From assembly GCA_005223125.1 (NCBI GenBank), contig NJBH01000001.1:171935-235934 (forward strand): a stretch of DNA of 64,000 nucleotides. Direction: 5' to 3'. The first letter of the stretch is position 1. Each line of letters opens with the position of its first letter. Source of the DNA: Promethearchaeota archaeon Loki_b32. GTDB taxonomy: Archaea; Asgardarchaeota; Lokiarchaeia; Sigyniarchaeales; SOKP01. The notes below the pieces were generated by a model, which saw only the letters and a list, made by a program, of their open reading frames with translations, was not told the DNA's origin and ran no database searches. A program made the translations under genes and the position numbers. Below are positions 1 through 9,047 of the stretch, one piece after another.

Positions 1-320
1 ACATGTATAGATGCTTCCGAACTATCTTTTAATATAGTAGATATCTTCAATTCTTGTCTCTGGAATAACCTGAGTAAATAGTAAATAGCGAAAACAACAT
101 AAGAAAACGAAGATAAAATCATTATCATTCTAGGGATTGAATCATCAAATATTCTATAGGCAAACGCAGTACAGGCAATTGTAATTGTTGTGGATAACAA
201 AATATGCACTAAAATTTTAAAGCCTATCGAATTTTTTGTTAATTTGAATTTCCTTTGAAAAAATATAAATGCACTCCCAATGACAATTATTATTACTACG
301 AAAATTGTTCCAGTAGACAT
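1..320 (-). CDS. Partial membrane protein, possible receptor/transducer N-terminus
   Basis: An open frame runs from an ATG at 320 off the left edge, giving about 106 residues. It has three predicted hydrophobic helices: one near residues 4-20, one after a basic loop and one around residues 65-90. These are followed by a charged stretch (QRQELK, then ILKDSSEAS) that would enter the cytoplasm. The order of three helices and then a linker resembles the membrane part of archaeal chemotaxis-like transducers or sensor kinases, but the signalling domain lies outside the window. A G-rich tract sits about 28 bases upstream of the ATG, and an in-frame stop at 375-377 limits any extension. The reading frame is clear; the function is a guess. 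Confidence 0.55.
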   Translation of the reverse strand, partial: MSTGTIFVVIIIVIGSAFIFFQRKFKLTKNSIGFKILVHILLSTTITIACTAFAYRIFDDSIPRMIMILSSFSYVVFAIYYLLRLFQRQELKISTILKDSSEASIH

Positions 321-520
321 TGAACCTGCTTGAAAAATAATATTTTCCCCCCTAAGATATTCTTTTGTGTTTTTTTATGAATAATAACACAAATCTTATT
401 TAAATTTACAGTTTACGATCATTGTTACACTGATTGAAGAGATAATTAAAAAATAAAAATATACAAGAAGTTGTAATATATACAATTCTATAATGGTATA
501 ACTATTAATTGAAATAACAT

Positions 521-577
521 TTACTTTTTGGCAAAAGGTTCAAGATCTAAAGCTTCAAATAATCCATCATTAGCTTC
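521..577 (-). pseudogene. Relic of a second GH57 gene (last 18 codons plus stop)
   Basis: Read on the minus strand, these 57 bases encode the end of the GH57 protein at 2092-3804, including the motif EANDGLFEALDLEPFAKK and the stop codon. The two copies differ at only three bases by my alignment. All three differences are synonymous (two Lys codons and one Glu codon). Similarity stops abruptly on both sides, 14 bases short of the stop codon of the beta-lactamase-like gene. The synonymous pattern suggests this was the tail of an expressed GH57 paralogue, later removed or overwritten, rather than a fresh 57-bp copy. Confidence 0.75.
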
Positions 578-591
578 ACTGATAAGTAGTA

Positions 592-1986
592 TCAAAGCCT
601 ATGATAAAGATATCTATCATAAGTTACATATTCCACCTTTCCCGTCTTAGAATCTCTATGAAACTTAACTTTCTGAAGAGATGAAGGAATTGTAGAAAAT
701 AATTGGAATGTTAATTCATCAAAATCTTCAATAATAAGAGGAAAATTAAAAACTCCATCATCAGTTTCGACCTTAAGATGAATGGACCAGTTTTTAAAAC
801 TTATATCTAATTTATACAAACCTAGGGATGATTTATAGCTTCCGGCGATTTTTTCATAAACTTCTAAAAGTTTTATTCTCTCGTTAATTTTTTCAGGATC
901 TTTACCAACCATTATTGTTAAAGCACAAATTCCAATTATTCCACAAATACCGCTATCATCATTTTCTGCAACACTCACCGCAATATTTAACTCAGGAATT
1001 AAACCAAAAAATGATGTACTCACCCCCAACCCTCCACCATGATGAATAAGTGTATGATTAAGAAAATCTTCTTCCCGAATCCAACCAAGACAGTATTTCG
1101 GATCTTTACCATAGCCATATGGAGATTTAATTCTAGGAGTCCAGAGTAATTCTATAGAGTCTGATTTTATTATTTGATTGTTCTTGAAAACACCTTTTTG
1201 TAATAAACATGTAGCATAATTTACCATTTCATGCATAGAGGTATATATACCTCCTGGAGCCTGAAGATATTTGGAAAAGGGTAACTTTGGTTTATCAAAT
1301 TCCAATTTCTCTTCTGAACCTTTATGAATATAGCCAGTAATATAATCTTGTAATGGATCCTTTTCAAGTTGCTCTCGATTGACAGTAGCACGGGTCATTT
1401 CTAAAGGTTTTAATATATCTTCACTTAAAACTTCCTCAAAAGATTTTCCTGTTATCTTTTCTATAATCATTCCTAGAAGTGTGAACATATCATTATTATA
1501 AAAAAATTTCTCGCCAGGCTTAAAGAAGATTTCATTTTTAGTTTCTGAGATATGAAACATGTAATCATCAAGGGAAGATATCGGATATATACGTTGATAG
1601 TTGCCATAAGTAATCGCAATTGGGAGCCACTGTGCATCAACTGAAGGTATCCCGCTGCTATGTGATAAGAGATGGATGATGTGAATATCAGGATTGCTTA
1701 AAAAGGGCTCAGAGTCTAAATACTTATTAACAGGATCGTCTAATTTCAATAAGCCTTTCTCACATAACTTTAGTATTAAAAGGGCAGTAAAGGATTTCGA
1801 AATACTACCGATCCCAATTAATGAATTAGGTGTCATTGGAAGATTCTCCTCGAGGTTACGGGCACCAAATCCCTTCTCATAAACGATTTTTCCATTATGT
1901 AAAATACTAATTGCTAATCCTGGGACCTTTAATTTCCGCATTAATTTTGCAATTATTTTATGGAGTTGTTCGAATTGATCATTCAT
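592..1986 (-). CDS. Serine beta-lactamase-family hydrolase (class C / penicillin-binding-protein fold)
   Basis: The protein is about 464 residues and belongs to the beta-lactamase / D-alanyl-D-alanine carboxypeptidase-like superfamily. The N-terminal catalytic domain carries the SxxK nucleophile motif (SISK, about residues 61-64), a YNN motif near residue 163 and an HHGGG motif near residue 317 in the KTG position. The last hundred residues look like the beta-barrel add-on seen in esterase and peptidase members. There is no signal peptide, so it should be cytosolic, probably an esterase or peptidase rather than a drug-resistance enzyme. The frame can open at a TTG at 1995, but the ATG at 1986 is the more natural start. 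It lies between GH57 and the relic of a GH57 paralogue, so it may be a late arrival. The family is clear; the substrate is unknown. Confidence 0.85.
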   Translation of the reverse strand: MNDQFEQLHKIIAKLMRKLKVPGLAISILHNGKIVYEKGFGARNLEENLPMTPNSLIGIGSISKSFTALLILKLCEKGLLKLDDPVNKYLDSEPFLSNPDIHIIHLLSHSSGIPSVDAQWLPIAITYGNYQRIYPISSLDDYMFHISETKNEIFFKPGEKFFYNNDMFTLLGMIIEKITGKSFEEVLSEDILKPLEMTRATVNREQLEKDPLQDYITGYIHKGSEEKLEFDKPKLPFSKYLQAPGGIYTSMHEMVNYATCLLQKGVFKNNQIIKSDSIELLWTPRIKSPYGYGKDPKYCLGWIREEDFLNHTLIHHGGGLGVSTSFFGLIPELNIAVSVAENDDSGICGIIGICALTIMVGKDPEKINERIKLLEVYEKIAGSYKSSLGLYKLDISFKNWSIHLKVETDDGVFNFPLIIEDFDELTFQLFSTIPSSLQKVKFHRDSKTGKVEYVTYDRYLYHRL

Positions 1987-2091
1987 TCTAATCAATAATT
2001 TTGATATTTTTGCTTATTTAAACTCTCAAACATTATTAACTTTATTATTTGAAAAATTAAAATAGTTTTTAGAAAGAAAATAAAAAAAGAA

Positions 2092-3804
2092 TTATTTCTT
2101 GGCAAAAGGCTCAAGATCTAAAGCTTCAAATAATCCATCATTAGCTTCAATAGTACCCAAAAAGTGCCATTCACCCTCATCGACATTCTGTCCCGAACCG
2201 TACTTTGAAGCCATATTATACAGCCTGTTGAAGTTTTCATAGTGCAATGCAATTCTATTCTCAGCGTAATCCCTTGCTGACCAAGTTGTAATTAGAAATT
2301 GCCAATCACTACTCTCCAATAATAAAAGTTCTCGTGCCATTTGTTTGAGAATTTTGATTAAATTAGGATCATGAGATTCCTTATATTTTGCAATGATTTC
2401 TTCGCTTTTAGCCTCGCATTCATATATTCTCTCCCACGTCCAGGTTGTCCACTCGTTCAACCACACCCAGTGAGAGGATGCTTGCCCCCACGACCCCTCA
2501 ATCACCGAGACTATCTTATTTGGGGGATTTGCTTCAAGATATAACCTTGTGTTAGTCAGTTCGATCTCAGGATCATCTTCCATCCACCGGAGTACCCTAG
2601 CTATCCACCAATTTCCCTCGAACCACCAATGTCCAAATAATTCTGCGTCGTAAGGAGCTACAACAATTCCATTTCGCCCATTTTTATCTTTATAATCTCT
2701 TAGGATATCTTTTACTAGGTTTACATAATGACCCGCATTTTCATCCAATTTTCCTGGTATATCTTCAGGCCAGTATAGCATTTTTTTCCCAAGATCGAGC
2801 TTTGGGCTTGTAACGCGCCAGTATCGTAAGCCACCAGGGTAATGTTTCTTGTGGAAATCTAAATACTCTGCGCAACCAGGGTATCCATGTTCTCCACTCC
2901 ATACCACAATTCCTGTTTTTTCATCTCTTGTAAAAAATCCAACAGGTCCAGGAGTGCTGGGATCAGTTGATACTAAATATGGTTCATATTGAGATTTTTC
3001 AAAAGAAGTAGGGATTTCTTCATATTGAGATTCAAATTGCTTCCAGAGTTCAGCAAGCAAAGGAAATCGAGCTGCATAAACTCCTTGAGATTTTCCTCCC
3101 AACAATAAAGCAGTATCAATAAAAAAATACTTCAAACCATTTTTAGCAAGAAAGTATTCCACACCGGGTCTTTCAAATTCTTCCTCCGTTATAGGGTTTT
3201 TCCATCGATATCCAGGACGATATCCACATTCAGGTAACCAGGCGCCCGTAGGAGCTCTTCCAAAATGTCTTTTATAATTATCAACTGCAGTTTTATATTG
3301 GGCATCGATTGATGTATCTTTAGAAAGTAATGGAGCATATCCATGAGTTGCCCCACATGTGATAATATCAATAAGTCCCCTATCTTGAAGGTTTTTAAAT
3401 GCCCCTACGATGTCTTTATTGTATCTATGAACAAAATTATCTCTAACTCGGTCATAGAACTCCTGCCACCATTTAGTTAATTTGATTCGCCCGTCCTTAT
3501 ATTTATTTTCTGTAAAATCTTCAAAATCATATAAAGCAGCATTATATTTTTCTTCTAGATAACCTAAAAAGTTATCTATAAATCTAGGGTGACGAAGCAT
3601 CTCACATAAAACAGGTGTAAGACCAATGGTAAGTTTTGGATGATATCCATCGTCTATTAGTTTATATAATTCTATTAAAAGGGGAATATATGTCTCAGCA
3701 GCAGCTTCATTAACCCAATCCATACCATGGGGCCAAATTCCATGGCCTATTACCCATGGGAGGTGACTGTGCAAAACTAAACAATAATTACCGATTTCAC
3801 TCAT
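2092..3804 (-). CDS. GH57 glycoside hydrolase, 1,4-alpha-glucan branching enzyme type
   Basis: The 570-residue protein has the GH57 landmarks in order: HSHLPW at the N-terminus, the region around GATHGYAPLL near 151-160, WLPECGY with the expected nucleophile Glu192, and APYDAELFGHWW with the expected acid Asp386. The WLPECGY and DAELFGHWW forms match the branching-enzyme (DUF1957-containing) branch of GH57. It is the likely branching enzyme for a cytoplasmic alpha-glucan; no signal peptide is visible. The ATG at 3804 begins just before the HSHLPW strand, as in the family, and an AT-rich TATA-like stretch lies upstream. The GH13 enzyme at 33 kb would act on the same kind of polymer. Amylopullulanase or 4-alpha-glucanotransferase activity is possible but less likely. 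Confidence 0.88.
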   Translation of the reverse strand: MSEIGNYCLVLHSHLPWVIGHGIWPHGMDWVNEAAAETYIPLLIELYKLIDDGYHPKLTIGLTPVLCEMLRHPRFIDNFLGYLEEKYNAALYDFEDFTENKYKDGRIKLTKWWQEFYDRVRDNFVHRYNKDIVGAFKNLQDRGLIDIITCGATHGYAPLLSKDTSIDAQYKTAVDNYKRHFGRAPTGAWLPECGYRPGYRWKNPITEEEFERPGVEYFLAKNGLKYFFIDTALLLGGKSQGVYAARFPLLAELWKQFESQYEEIPTSFEKSQYEPYLVSTDPSTPGPVGFFTRDEKTGIVVWSGEHGYPGCAEYLDFHKKHYPGGLRYWRVTSPKLDLGKKMLYWPEDIPGKLDENAGHYVNLVKDILRDYKDKNGRNGIVVAPYDAELFGHWWFEGNWWIARVLRWMEDDPEIELTNTRLYLEANPPNKIVSVIEGSWGQASSHWVWLNEWTTWTWERIYECEAKSEEIIAKYKESHDPNLIKILKQMARELLLLESSDWQFLITTWSARDYAENRIALHYENFNRLYNMASKYGSGQNVDEGEWHFLGTIEANDGLFEALDLEPFAKK

Positions 3805-3985
3805 TTTTTAAATTTACTCTTTTGTTTAAATAAAGGAAATCTGTTAATTTATAATAAATTTTCATATCTTAAATAGTGAGAAGATTAAAAAAATAATTTA
3901 AAAAAGATAAAGTTATATAGTTTTATTTAGCTTTTTATCATATATAATTTCCAATTGAAACGAGATTTTGAAAAAGTAGTTTTTA

Positions 3986-5374
3986 ATGATTCATAATCCA
4001 ATTAAAAATCTTAATGAGTTAAAAAAGAACGGTCGAATAATAGGGAAAGCAAATTATGTTTTCACTCCAGAGATTTCAAGCTCAATTGGTTCAATTCATG
4101 GTAGTTTATTCAAACAACGAGAATCAGTAGTAATGGGAAGGGATTATCATAACGATAGTCGTATGTTAAAAAGGGCTTACACATCAGGTTTGATGTCTAC
4201 TGGAATAAATCTATTAAATCTTTCAGATTGCACTTTTCCATTATTACAATTTACAATTAGGCGCTTTGGGGCAAGTGGAGGTGTTTATTTCTCAGGCGGA
4301 CATTTGTTTAGTGAAGATGTAGGAATTCGTTTCTTAGATGCTGGAGGAATTGAATTACCACAATCAGAAATTCAGAAAATAATTGAATCCTACAATAATT
4401 ACCCTCAAAAAGTAAGGAGAGTTGATCCAAATGATATTGGGCAAATAACAGCAATACCTCAAACTACAGACGTTTATATCAAATCTATTCAGCAGTTTGT
4501 TGGAAAAAAAAAAATAAAAAAGGCCAATTTAAAGATTGTAGTTGATTGTTCTTATGGACCTACTGGTAAAATAACACCGCTTTTAATCAATGATATTGGT
4601 GTTGAAGTAATTGCATTGAACACACATTATCGTGAAAGATCTTCCAGTCCAGTGCCTAGCATTAATACAATTAGAAATACGGCAGATATTGTAAAAGCTT
4701 CTAATAGCCATCTTGGAGTATGTTTTGATGTAGATGGCTCAAGAATATTAGTAATAGATGAAAATGGGTTAGAAATCAACTATGAAGATTTACTAATGCT
4801 TTTTGTAACCTTTGACAAAAGAATTCAAAAATCTAAAAGCAACACTATTATAACAACACCATCAATCTCTCCTGTGGTGAAAAATTTTATAGAAGATGGT
4901 GGATTTCCTATAAAACAAGTAGAGAACCACCCTGGAGAGATCTCTAGGCAGATAAGAGAAGAACGTGCATGCTTTGCCGCAGCAGATACATTGAAATTTT
5001 ATTTTCCAGAGTATGCTCCTTTTAGTGATGGAAATTTCATTCTACTGAAAATCTTAGAGATAATGACCCTTCAAAATGATCTACTTGGTTCATTAACACG
5101 AGGATTTCCTAAAGGAACAAAAATTAATAAAACAATTCCAGTTTCGTCTGAATTAATTGAAAATGCTCATAATCGATTAATAGAACTAGCTGATGAAAAA
5201 GGGTATAAATATCATGATATAATAAATGAATTGAAGATAATTCAAGACGATATATTTACAGATATGAAAGTAGCATTATACAGAAATGCAATACTTTTAT
5301 CCGCGGAATCTGATGAAAAAGAAAAAGCTCAGGAAATGATTCTTGAATTAGAAAAGATAATAAAAGAACTTTAA
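3986..5374 (+). CDS. Degenerate phosphohexomutase-like protein (alpha-D-phosphohexomutase superfamily)
   Basis: The 462-residue protein follows the phosphoglucomutase/phosphomannomutase fold: a GRDYHNDSRM strand near 51-60, then a phosphoserine-loop position, a metal-loop position and later sugar-binding positions. The hallmarks are altered. The usual TASHNP loop is G95-A-S-G-G with more glycines, the DGDADR metal loop is DVDGSR (248-253) without its third Asp, the sugar loop GGExSGH is missing, and no RPSGTEP phosphate loop is seen. The pattern resembles the mutase-like C-terminal domain fused to some mannose-1-phosphate guanylyltransferases. I infer a non-catalytic or regulatory sugar-phosphate-binding role. 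A bona fide GlmM-type mutase is at 40113-41537. Confidence 0.7.
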   Translation: MIHNPIKNLNELKKNGRIIGKANYVFTPEISSSIGSIHGSLFKQRESVVMGRDYHNDSRMLKRAYTSGLMSTGINLLNLSDCTFPLLQFTIRRFGASGGVYFSGGHLFSEDVGIRFLDAGGIELPQSEIQKIIESYNNYPQKVRRVDPNDIGQITAIPQTTDVYIKSIQQFVGKKKIKKANLKIVVDCSYGPTGKITPLLINDIGVEVIALNTHYRERSSSPVPSINTIRNTADIVKASNSHLGVCFDVDGSRILVIDENGLEINYEDLLMLFVTFDKRIQKSKSNTIITTPSISPVVKNFIEDGGFPIKQVENHPGEISRQIREERACFAAADTLKFYFPEYAPFSDGNFILLKILEIMTLQNDLLGSLTRGFPKGTKINKTIPVSSELIENAHNRLIELADEKGYKYHDIINELKIIQDDIFTDMKVALYRNAILLSAESDEKEKAQEMILELEKIIKEL

Positions 5375-5528
5375 AATAATGATGAACCATAATTTCATAA
5401 ATCTTAATTTAATTTTTGAGAAATTTATTATTTTTTATATGATAATCAATTAAAAATTTAAAAAAAAAGGACTAATTATATAATAATATAATTTTATCTT
5501 TAGAACCAAAAAAAAAGTTGATTTAATC

Positions 5529-6173
5529 ATGCAGTTTGATCCTACTTCAATAATAATACTAATAACTTTATGTATAATTTTTGTGGTTTTTTTAATATTT
5601 GACTTATTCGAACGAAATGAGAAGGCCGGATATCTTGCTTATATAGTAGCTCTGGTACCAGTTAATTATTTTTGGGGTATTGAAGGTGACCCACTTCTAG
5701 TATATATCATTCTCTTCAGCTTATGGATTCTTACATTATTACGGGATACGATAGGAGTATATCTTGATAAAAATAAAGATATAAATGAAATACTTTTGTA
5801 TCTTTTTCTAGCAATCATTATCCAATTGATCATTACCGCAATCATGCCAGAAGTTAATGAAGATTTACAACTTACCACAGAAAAAATATTGTATTTCTGG
5901 GTACCAAATGTACATTCAGCGATTTTTGTTGATTTCGCTTTAGCTTTCAAAATTGTTGCTACGGTATTTATATTATTAATAGTCGTTCCGTTAATCATTG
6001 ATGTTAAAGATGAGGAAGCACCATTACCTATTGTAATAATATTTGTTGCTATTTTTATCATTCCCTTTCTGTATTTGAGCTATATCTGGGTTCCTGAAAT
6101 AATGGGAGTACTAACATTTTTGTTTTCAGTGATTCTATTCATAATCTTATTAATGATAACAAAAAAAGAATGA
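5529..6173 (+). CDS. Polytopic membrane protein, unknown function
   Basis: The 214-residue protein is almost entirely hydrophobic, with about six or seven predicted membrane helices. One acidic loop (residues about 150-158, KDEEAP) and an EVNEDLQ loop separate helix pairs. It ends in a short basic tail (TKKE). I recognise no family signature. It stands alone between the mutase-like gene and radA, on the same strand, with about 150 bases on one side and 120 on the other. The open frame and helix pattern are convincing; the function is not known. Confidence 0.7.
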   Translation: MQFDPTSIIILITLCIIFVVFLIFDLFERNEKAGYLAYIVALVPVNYFWGIEGDPLLVYIILFSLWILTLLRDTIGVYLDKNKDINEILLYLFLAIIIQLIITAIMPEVNEDLQLTTEKILYFWVPNVHSAIFVDFALAFKIVATVFILLIVVPLIIDVKDEEAPLPIVIIFVAIFIIPFLYLSYIWVPEIMGVLTFLFSVILFIILLMITKKE

Positions 6174-6250
6174 AACTAAATAAAACAAATTTTAATTTTA
6201 TTTTCTTATATTTACTTTTTCTTATTATTTTTATATGTATTTCAATATGA

Positions 6251-6260
6251 AATTTATAAG
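6251..6260 (+). promoter_or_regulatory. TATA-like box upstream of radA
   Basis: AATTTATAAG sits about 40 bases ahead of the radA ATG. A TBP-dependent start about 25 bases downstream would leave a leader of roughly 10-15 bases, which is common in archaea. This is placement by sequence only. Confidence 0.4.
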
Positions 6261-6296
6261 GAATTCATATAAAAAGTTAACATTTAATATTATATA

Positions 6297-7295
6297 ATGG
6301 CAAAAAAAAAAGGACAGTCTGATGACACTAACGAGAAAGAAATTTCTAAATCCGAATCTTCTTATACCCTAAAAGATTTACCAGGAGTCGGTGAAGCGAC
6401 CGTAAAAAAATTGAAAGACACGGGAATTTTATCTATAAGAACTCTTGCTATGTATCCAATGAGTAAGTTAATGGATGAAGCAGGTATAGGTGAAAAAACC
6501 GCTGAAAAAATAATTAAGGTTGCCCAAGATATCGAAAAAATGGGATTCAAGTCTGCAGATAAAATTTGGGAAAAAAGAAAGATGTTAAACAAATTGTCCA
6601 CAGGCAGTCAGAATTTGGACGATTTATTGTTAGGGGGAATTGAACCAGGAGCCGTTACAGAAATCTTTGGTGAATATCGAACCGGAAAAACACAAATAGC
6701 CCATCAACTATGTGTTAATGTACAATTATCTTATGAAGAAGGCGGACTTGAAGGGACTGCTTTATACATAGATACTGAAGGAACTTTTAGACCGGAGAGA
6801 ATAATACAAATGGCAGTAGCAAAAGATTTGGATCATAATAATGTTTTAAAAAAAATAACTATTGGAAGAGCTTATAACAGCGACCATCAAATTTTATTAG
6901 TTAAAGAATCTCCAAAAATTATATCAGAAAAAAATATAAAATTAATTGTAGTAGATTCACTCATAGGACACTTTCGTAGCGAATATATAGGACGTGGTAC
7001 GTTAGCAATTCGTCAGCAAACCATAAATACTCATTTACATGATTTATTAAGATTAACTGAAATTTATGATGAGTTAGCGGTTATATTTACAAATCAAGTC
7101 TCTGCAAGACCTGACGTGTTTTATGGTAATCCGTTAACGCATACAGGCGGGCATATTGTTGCTCATGGTGCCACAATACGCATATTCCTAAGAAAAGGGA
7201 AGGGAGATCAACGAGTTGCTAAAGTTGTAGATGCTCCACATATACCAGAAAGTGATACTATTTTTTCGATTACGGAGGATGGCATTACTGATTAA
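6297..7295 (+). CDS. radA: DNA repair and recombination protein RadA
   Basis: This is the archaeal RecA/Rad51 recombinase, which forms filaments on single-stranded DNA and drives strand exchange. At 332 residues it has the usual length. Residues about 25-85 hold the helix-hairpin-helix domain (LPGVGEATVKKL). The ATPase core follows, with Walker A GEYRTGKT at 125-132, LYIDTEGTFRPERI just after it, and a Walker B-type strand LIVVDSLIGHFRSEY. The loop region TNQVSARPD and the late GGH motif are typical. There is no intein. It is a single gene with its own TATA-like box, and the convergent OsmC-like gene ends 28 bases downstream. The N-terminal Lys/Ser/Glu-rich leader before residue 24 is ordinary for the family. 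Confidence 0.97.
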   Translation: MAKKKGQSDDTNEKEISKSESSYTLKDLPGVGEATVKKLKDTGILSIRTLAMYPMSKLMDEAGIGEKTAEKIIKVAQDIEKMGFKSADKIWEKRKMLNKLSTGSQNLDDLLLGGIEPGAVTEIFGEYRTGKTQIAHQLCVNVQLSYEEGGLEGTALYIDTEGTFRPERIIQMAVAKDLDHNNVLKKITIGRAYNSDHQILLVKESPKIISEKNIKLIVVDSLIGHFRSEYIGRGTLAIRQQTINTHLHDLLRLTEIYDELAVIFTNQVSARPDVFYGNPLTHTGGHIVAHGATIRIFLRKGKGDQRVAKVVDAPHIPESDTIFSITEDGITD

Positions 7296-7322
7296 ATAGT
7301 ACAAAGGTCTTGTTAGAAAATC

Positions 7323-7802
7323 TTAAAGATTAAGATTAACGTTAACCTCGATCCCTGCCCTAACACTTTGTGTAACTATACAGTATTGTTCGAAAAAGCT
7401 ATAACCCTCTTTTACTTGTTTTAGACATAATTTTGCTCTTTTAAGGGTTTCCGGATCTCCTATTTTCGGTTCAATATCAACATCTATTTTCTTAATTCTC
7501 CAGAATCCTTTCTCATTTCTGGTAATAATAACCTCTGCTTCAGCTTTAAAGTCATCGACCTTAAAATCTCTTTTTTTTAAACAAAATATAAAGCTTGCGC
7601 TCAAACAACCTGTGACACTCAGGGCAAGCATCCTTGAGGGGTTTGGTCCTAACATATCAACTTCTTTCTGATGTTCTTCATCGATATAGCAATCCTTAAC
7701 CTTCATGTCACCTAAATCACATTTAAAAATCATTTGCGATTCAGATTCATCTAAATTTAAACTAACCTTTGTTTTCATTTCATTCGAAATTTTAATCACC
7801 AA
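7323..7802 (-). CDS. OsmC/Ohr-family protein
   Basis: The 159-residue protein fits the OsmC fold: a beta-rich N-terminus, then GPNPSRMLALSVTGC on the central helix with one cysteine, and a C-terminal FEQYCIVTQSV strand with the second cysteine. In this family that pair forms a thiol peroxidase centre that reduces organic hydroperoxides; some archaeal members have other thiol roles. The frame opens with TTG-GTG, and an ATG at codon 9 (giving MKTKVSLN) is a reasonable alternative start. It lies directly downstream of, and co-directional with, a diverged paralogue at 7830-8348, so the two are probably co-transcribed. Confidence 0.8.
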   Translation of the reverse strand: MVIKISNEMKTKVSLNLDESESQMIFKCDLGDMKVKDCYIDEEHQKEVDMLGPNPSRMLALSVTGCLSASFIFCLKKRDFKVDDFKAEAEVIITRNEKGFWRIKKIDVDIEPKIGDPETLKRAKLCLKQVKEGYSFFEQYCIVTQSVRAGIEVNVNLNL

Positions 7803-7829
7803 ATCAAATTAATTTTTGGAAAATCTCGT

Positions 7830-8348
7830 TTAATTATTGGAACCTATATTCCTAAAAAGTGAGAATAGTTCTTCTTTTTTTGATTTATCATCTTTAATTT
7901 CTTGAAATAACTTATCTATTTCAAGTAATTTTACTTTATAGTACTTTAGGTCTTCCCTGGTTTCTGAATGGATAACCGACATTTGGATTGTATCAGTATA
8001 GCCACATGCCTTTTTGACAAATTTTAAACATTGATTAACTTTTTCAAATATTAAATTATCATCAAATTCCTTATCAACAATTATATTAATTTGCTTAATA
8101 AGCCATTCTCCACTTTCACTTTTTTTAGTTTTTAATTGTACTTTAGGAAAATCTAATTCCGCTCTGTTATTTCTCAGACAAGTTACTAAGCTAGCATTAA
8201 TACAATTAATAAATGTTTTATCGTTTATTATCTGAGATGAAGTCGAAATTGCGCTAATATCTTCTTCACCAATATCTTCAAGAATACATCTAAATAAATT
8301 AGAATCATTTAAATCACAATCAAAAATTCTTATTTCCTCTTCATTCAT
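7830..8348 (-). CDS. Diverged OsmC-like paralogue
   Basis: This protein of about 172 residues aligns by eye with its downstream neighbour. FINCINASLVTCLRNN matches the SVTGCLSASFIFCLKK segment, then comes a strand pair ending GEWLIKQINI, and then an ACGYTDTIQMSV segment in place of YCIVTQSV. The first cysteine position is kept, but the second is shifted, so ordinary peroxidase chemistry is doubtful. An extra C-terminal tail of about 40 charged residues (KLLEIDKLFQEIK) is predicted to be helical. I placed the start at the ATG, three codons inside a possible TTG start. It likely arose by tandem duplication and may partner the intact copy. Confidence 0.6.
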   Translation of the reverse strand: MNEEEIRIFDCDLNDSNLFRCILEDIGEEDISAISTSSQIINDKTFINCINASLVTCLRNNRAELDFPKVQLKTKKSESGEWLIKQINIIVDKEFDDNLIFEKVNQCLKFVKKACGYTDTIQMSVIHSETREDLKYYKVKLLEIDKLFQEIKDDKSKKEELFSLFRNIGSNN

Positions 8349-8428
8349 AGCGACCAAATTCTAAAAATGATAATTATATAATTTAAAATAATTAGTTATT
8401 GTTCTTTGAAAAAAGTTTTACCTATTAA

Positions 8429-9037
8429 TTAAAAACTAGATTTTTTATTATTATTTTCAATTCTTTTTAAGGTAAAGTGACGATGTAAATGAAAGTATAA
8501 GCCAAGAAAATATAGTAGGATCAAAAAAACATAGTTTAAGGCAAATATCCAAATAGAGATTAGCATTAAAATAAAAAGAAGAGTCTCTATTGCTATAGAT
8601 ATCTTATTATTATAATATTTTTCGTCAAAAAAGTATTCAGGGACTTTGTATTCAGCTAAATATTTAGGAAGATTTTCAAATTCATCTTTTGAAATTAGAA
8701 ATTTAAAACCTATTTGTTTTTTTTGGAAGTAAAAAAAGTTCGTTCCCCAATCAATAGTATCAATAATTATATGTATAGAATAACTAAAACCGCAAATAAT
8801 TAATACTGGCCACATTAAAATATAACCAATAATAATTACGATAATACTTGGGATTATTGAATGAGTAATTAATAATCTATGATTATGATCTTTAGCAAAT
8901 TTAATGAATAAAACATCGAAATCACAAAAAAATGAGAACAAAACAATCAATGAAAATTCCAGAAGAGTAAACTTAAAAAAATAGTTCAAAATGGAAGCAA
9001 TAATAACACCTACAGCAAAATGACTGTTGATATGCAT
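8429..9037 (-). CDS. DUF457/YdjM-like membrane protein, putative metal-dependent hydrolase
   Basis: The 202-residue protein has four or five hydrophobic segments. It also has the family's scattered polar residues: His in NSHFAVG at the N-terminus, a Cys-Asp-Phe-Asp pair followed by KDHNHR, THS at the end of that loop, and HIIIDTIDWG. Such His/Asp clusters near the membrane face mark the LexA-binding/YdjM-like membrane hydrolases, whose substrates are mostly unknown. It is the last gene of the MEMO operon, starting 10 bases after the PfkB kinase ends. The C-terminal tail is basic (KRIENNNKKSS). Confidence 0.65.
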   Translation of the reverse strand: MHINSHFAVGVIIASILNYFFKFTLLEFSLIVLFSFFCDFDVLFIKFAKDHNHRLLITHSIIPSIIVIIIGYILMWPVLIICGFSYSIHIIIDTIDWGTNFFYFQKKQIGFKFLISKDEFENLPKYLAEYKVPEYFFDEKYYNNKISIAIETLLFILMLISIWIFALNYVFLILLYFLGLYFHLHRHFTLKRIENNNKKSSF

Positions 9038-9047
9038 AGAAACTAAT

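Noticed and set aside
5666-6061. Antisense open frame of 131 codons inside the membrane protein gene at 5529
   Set aside because: It lies fully opposite a convincing membrane gene, has low-complexity Ile/Ser/Lys composition and no family signs.
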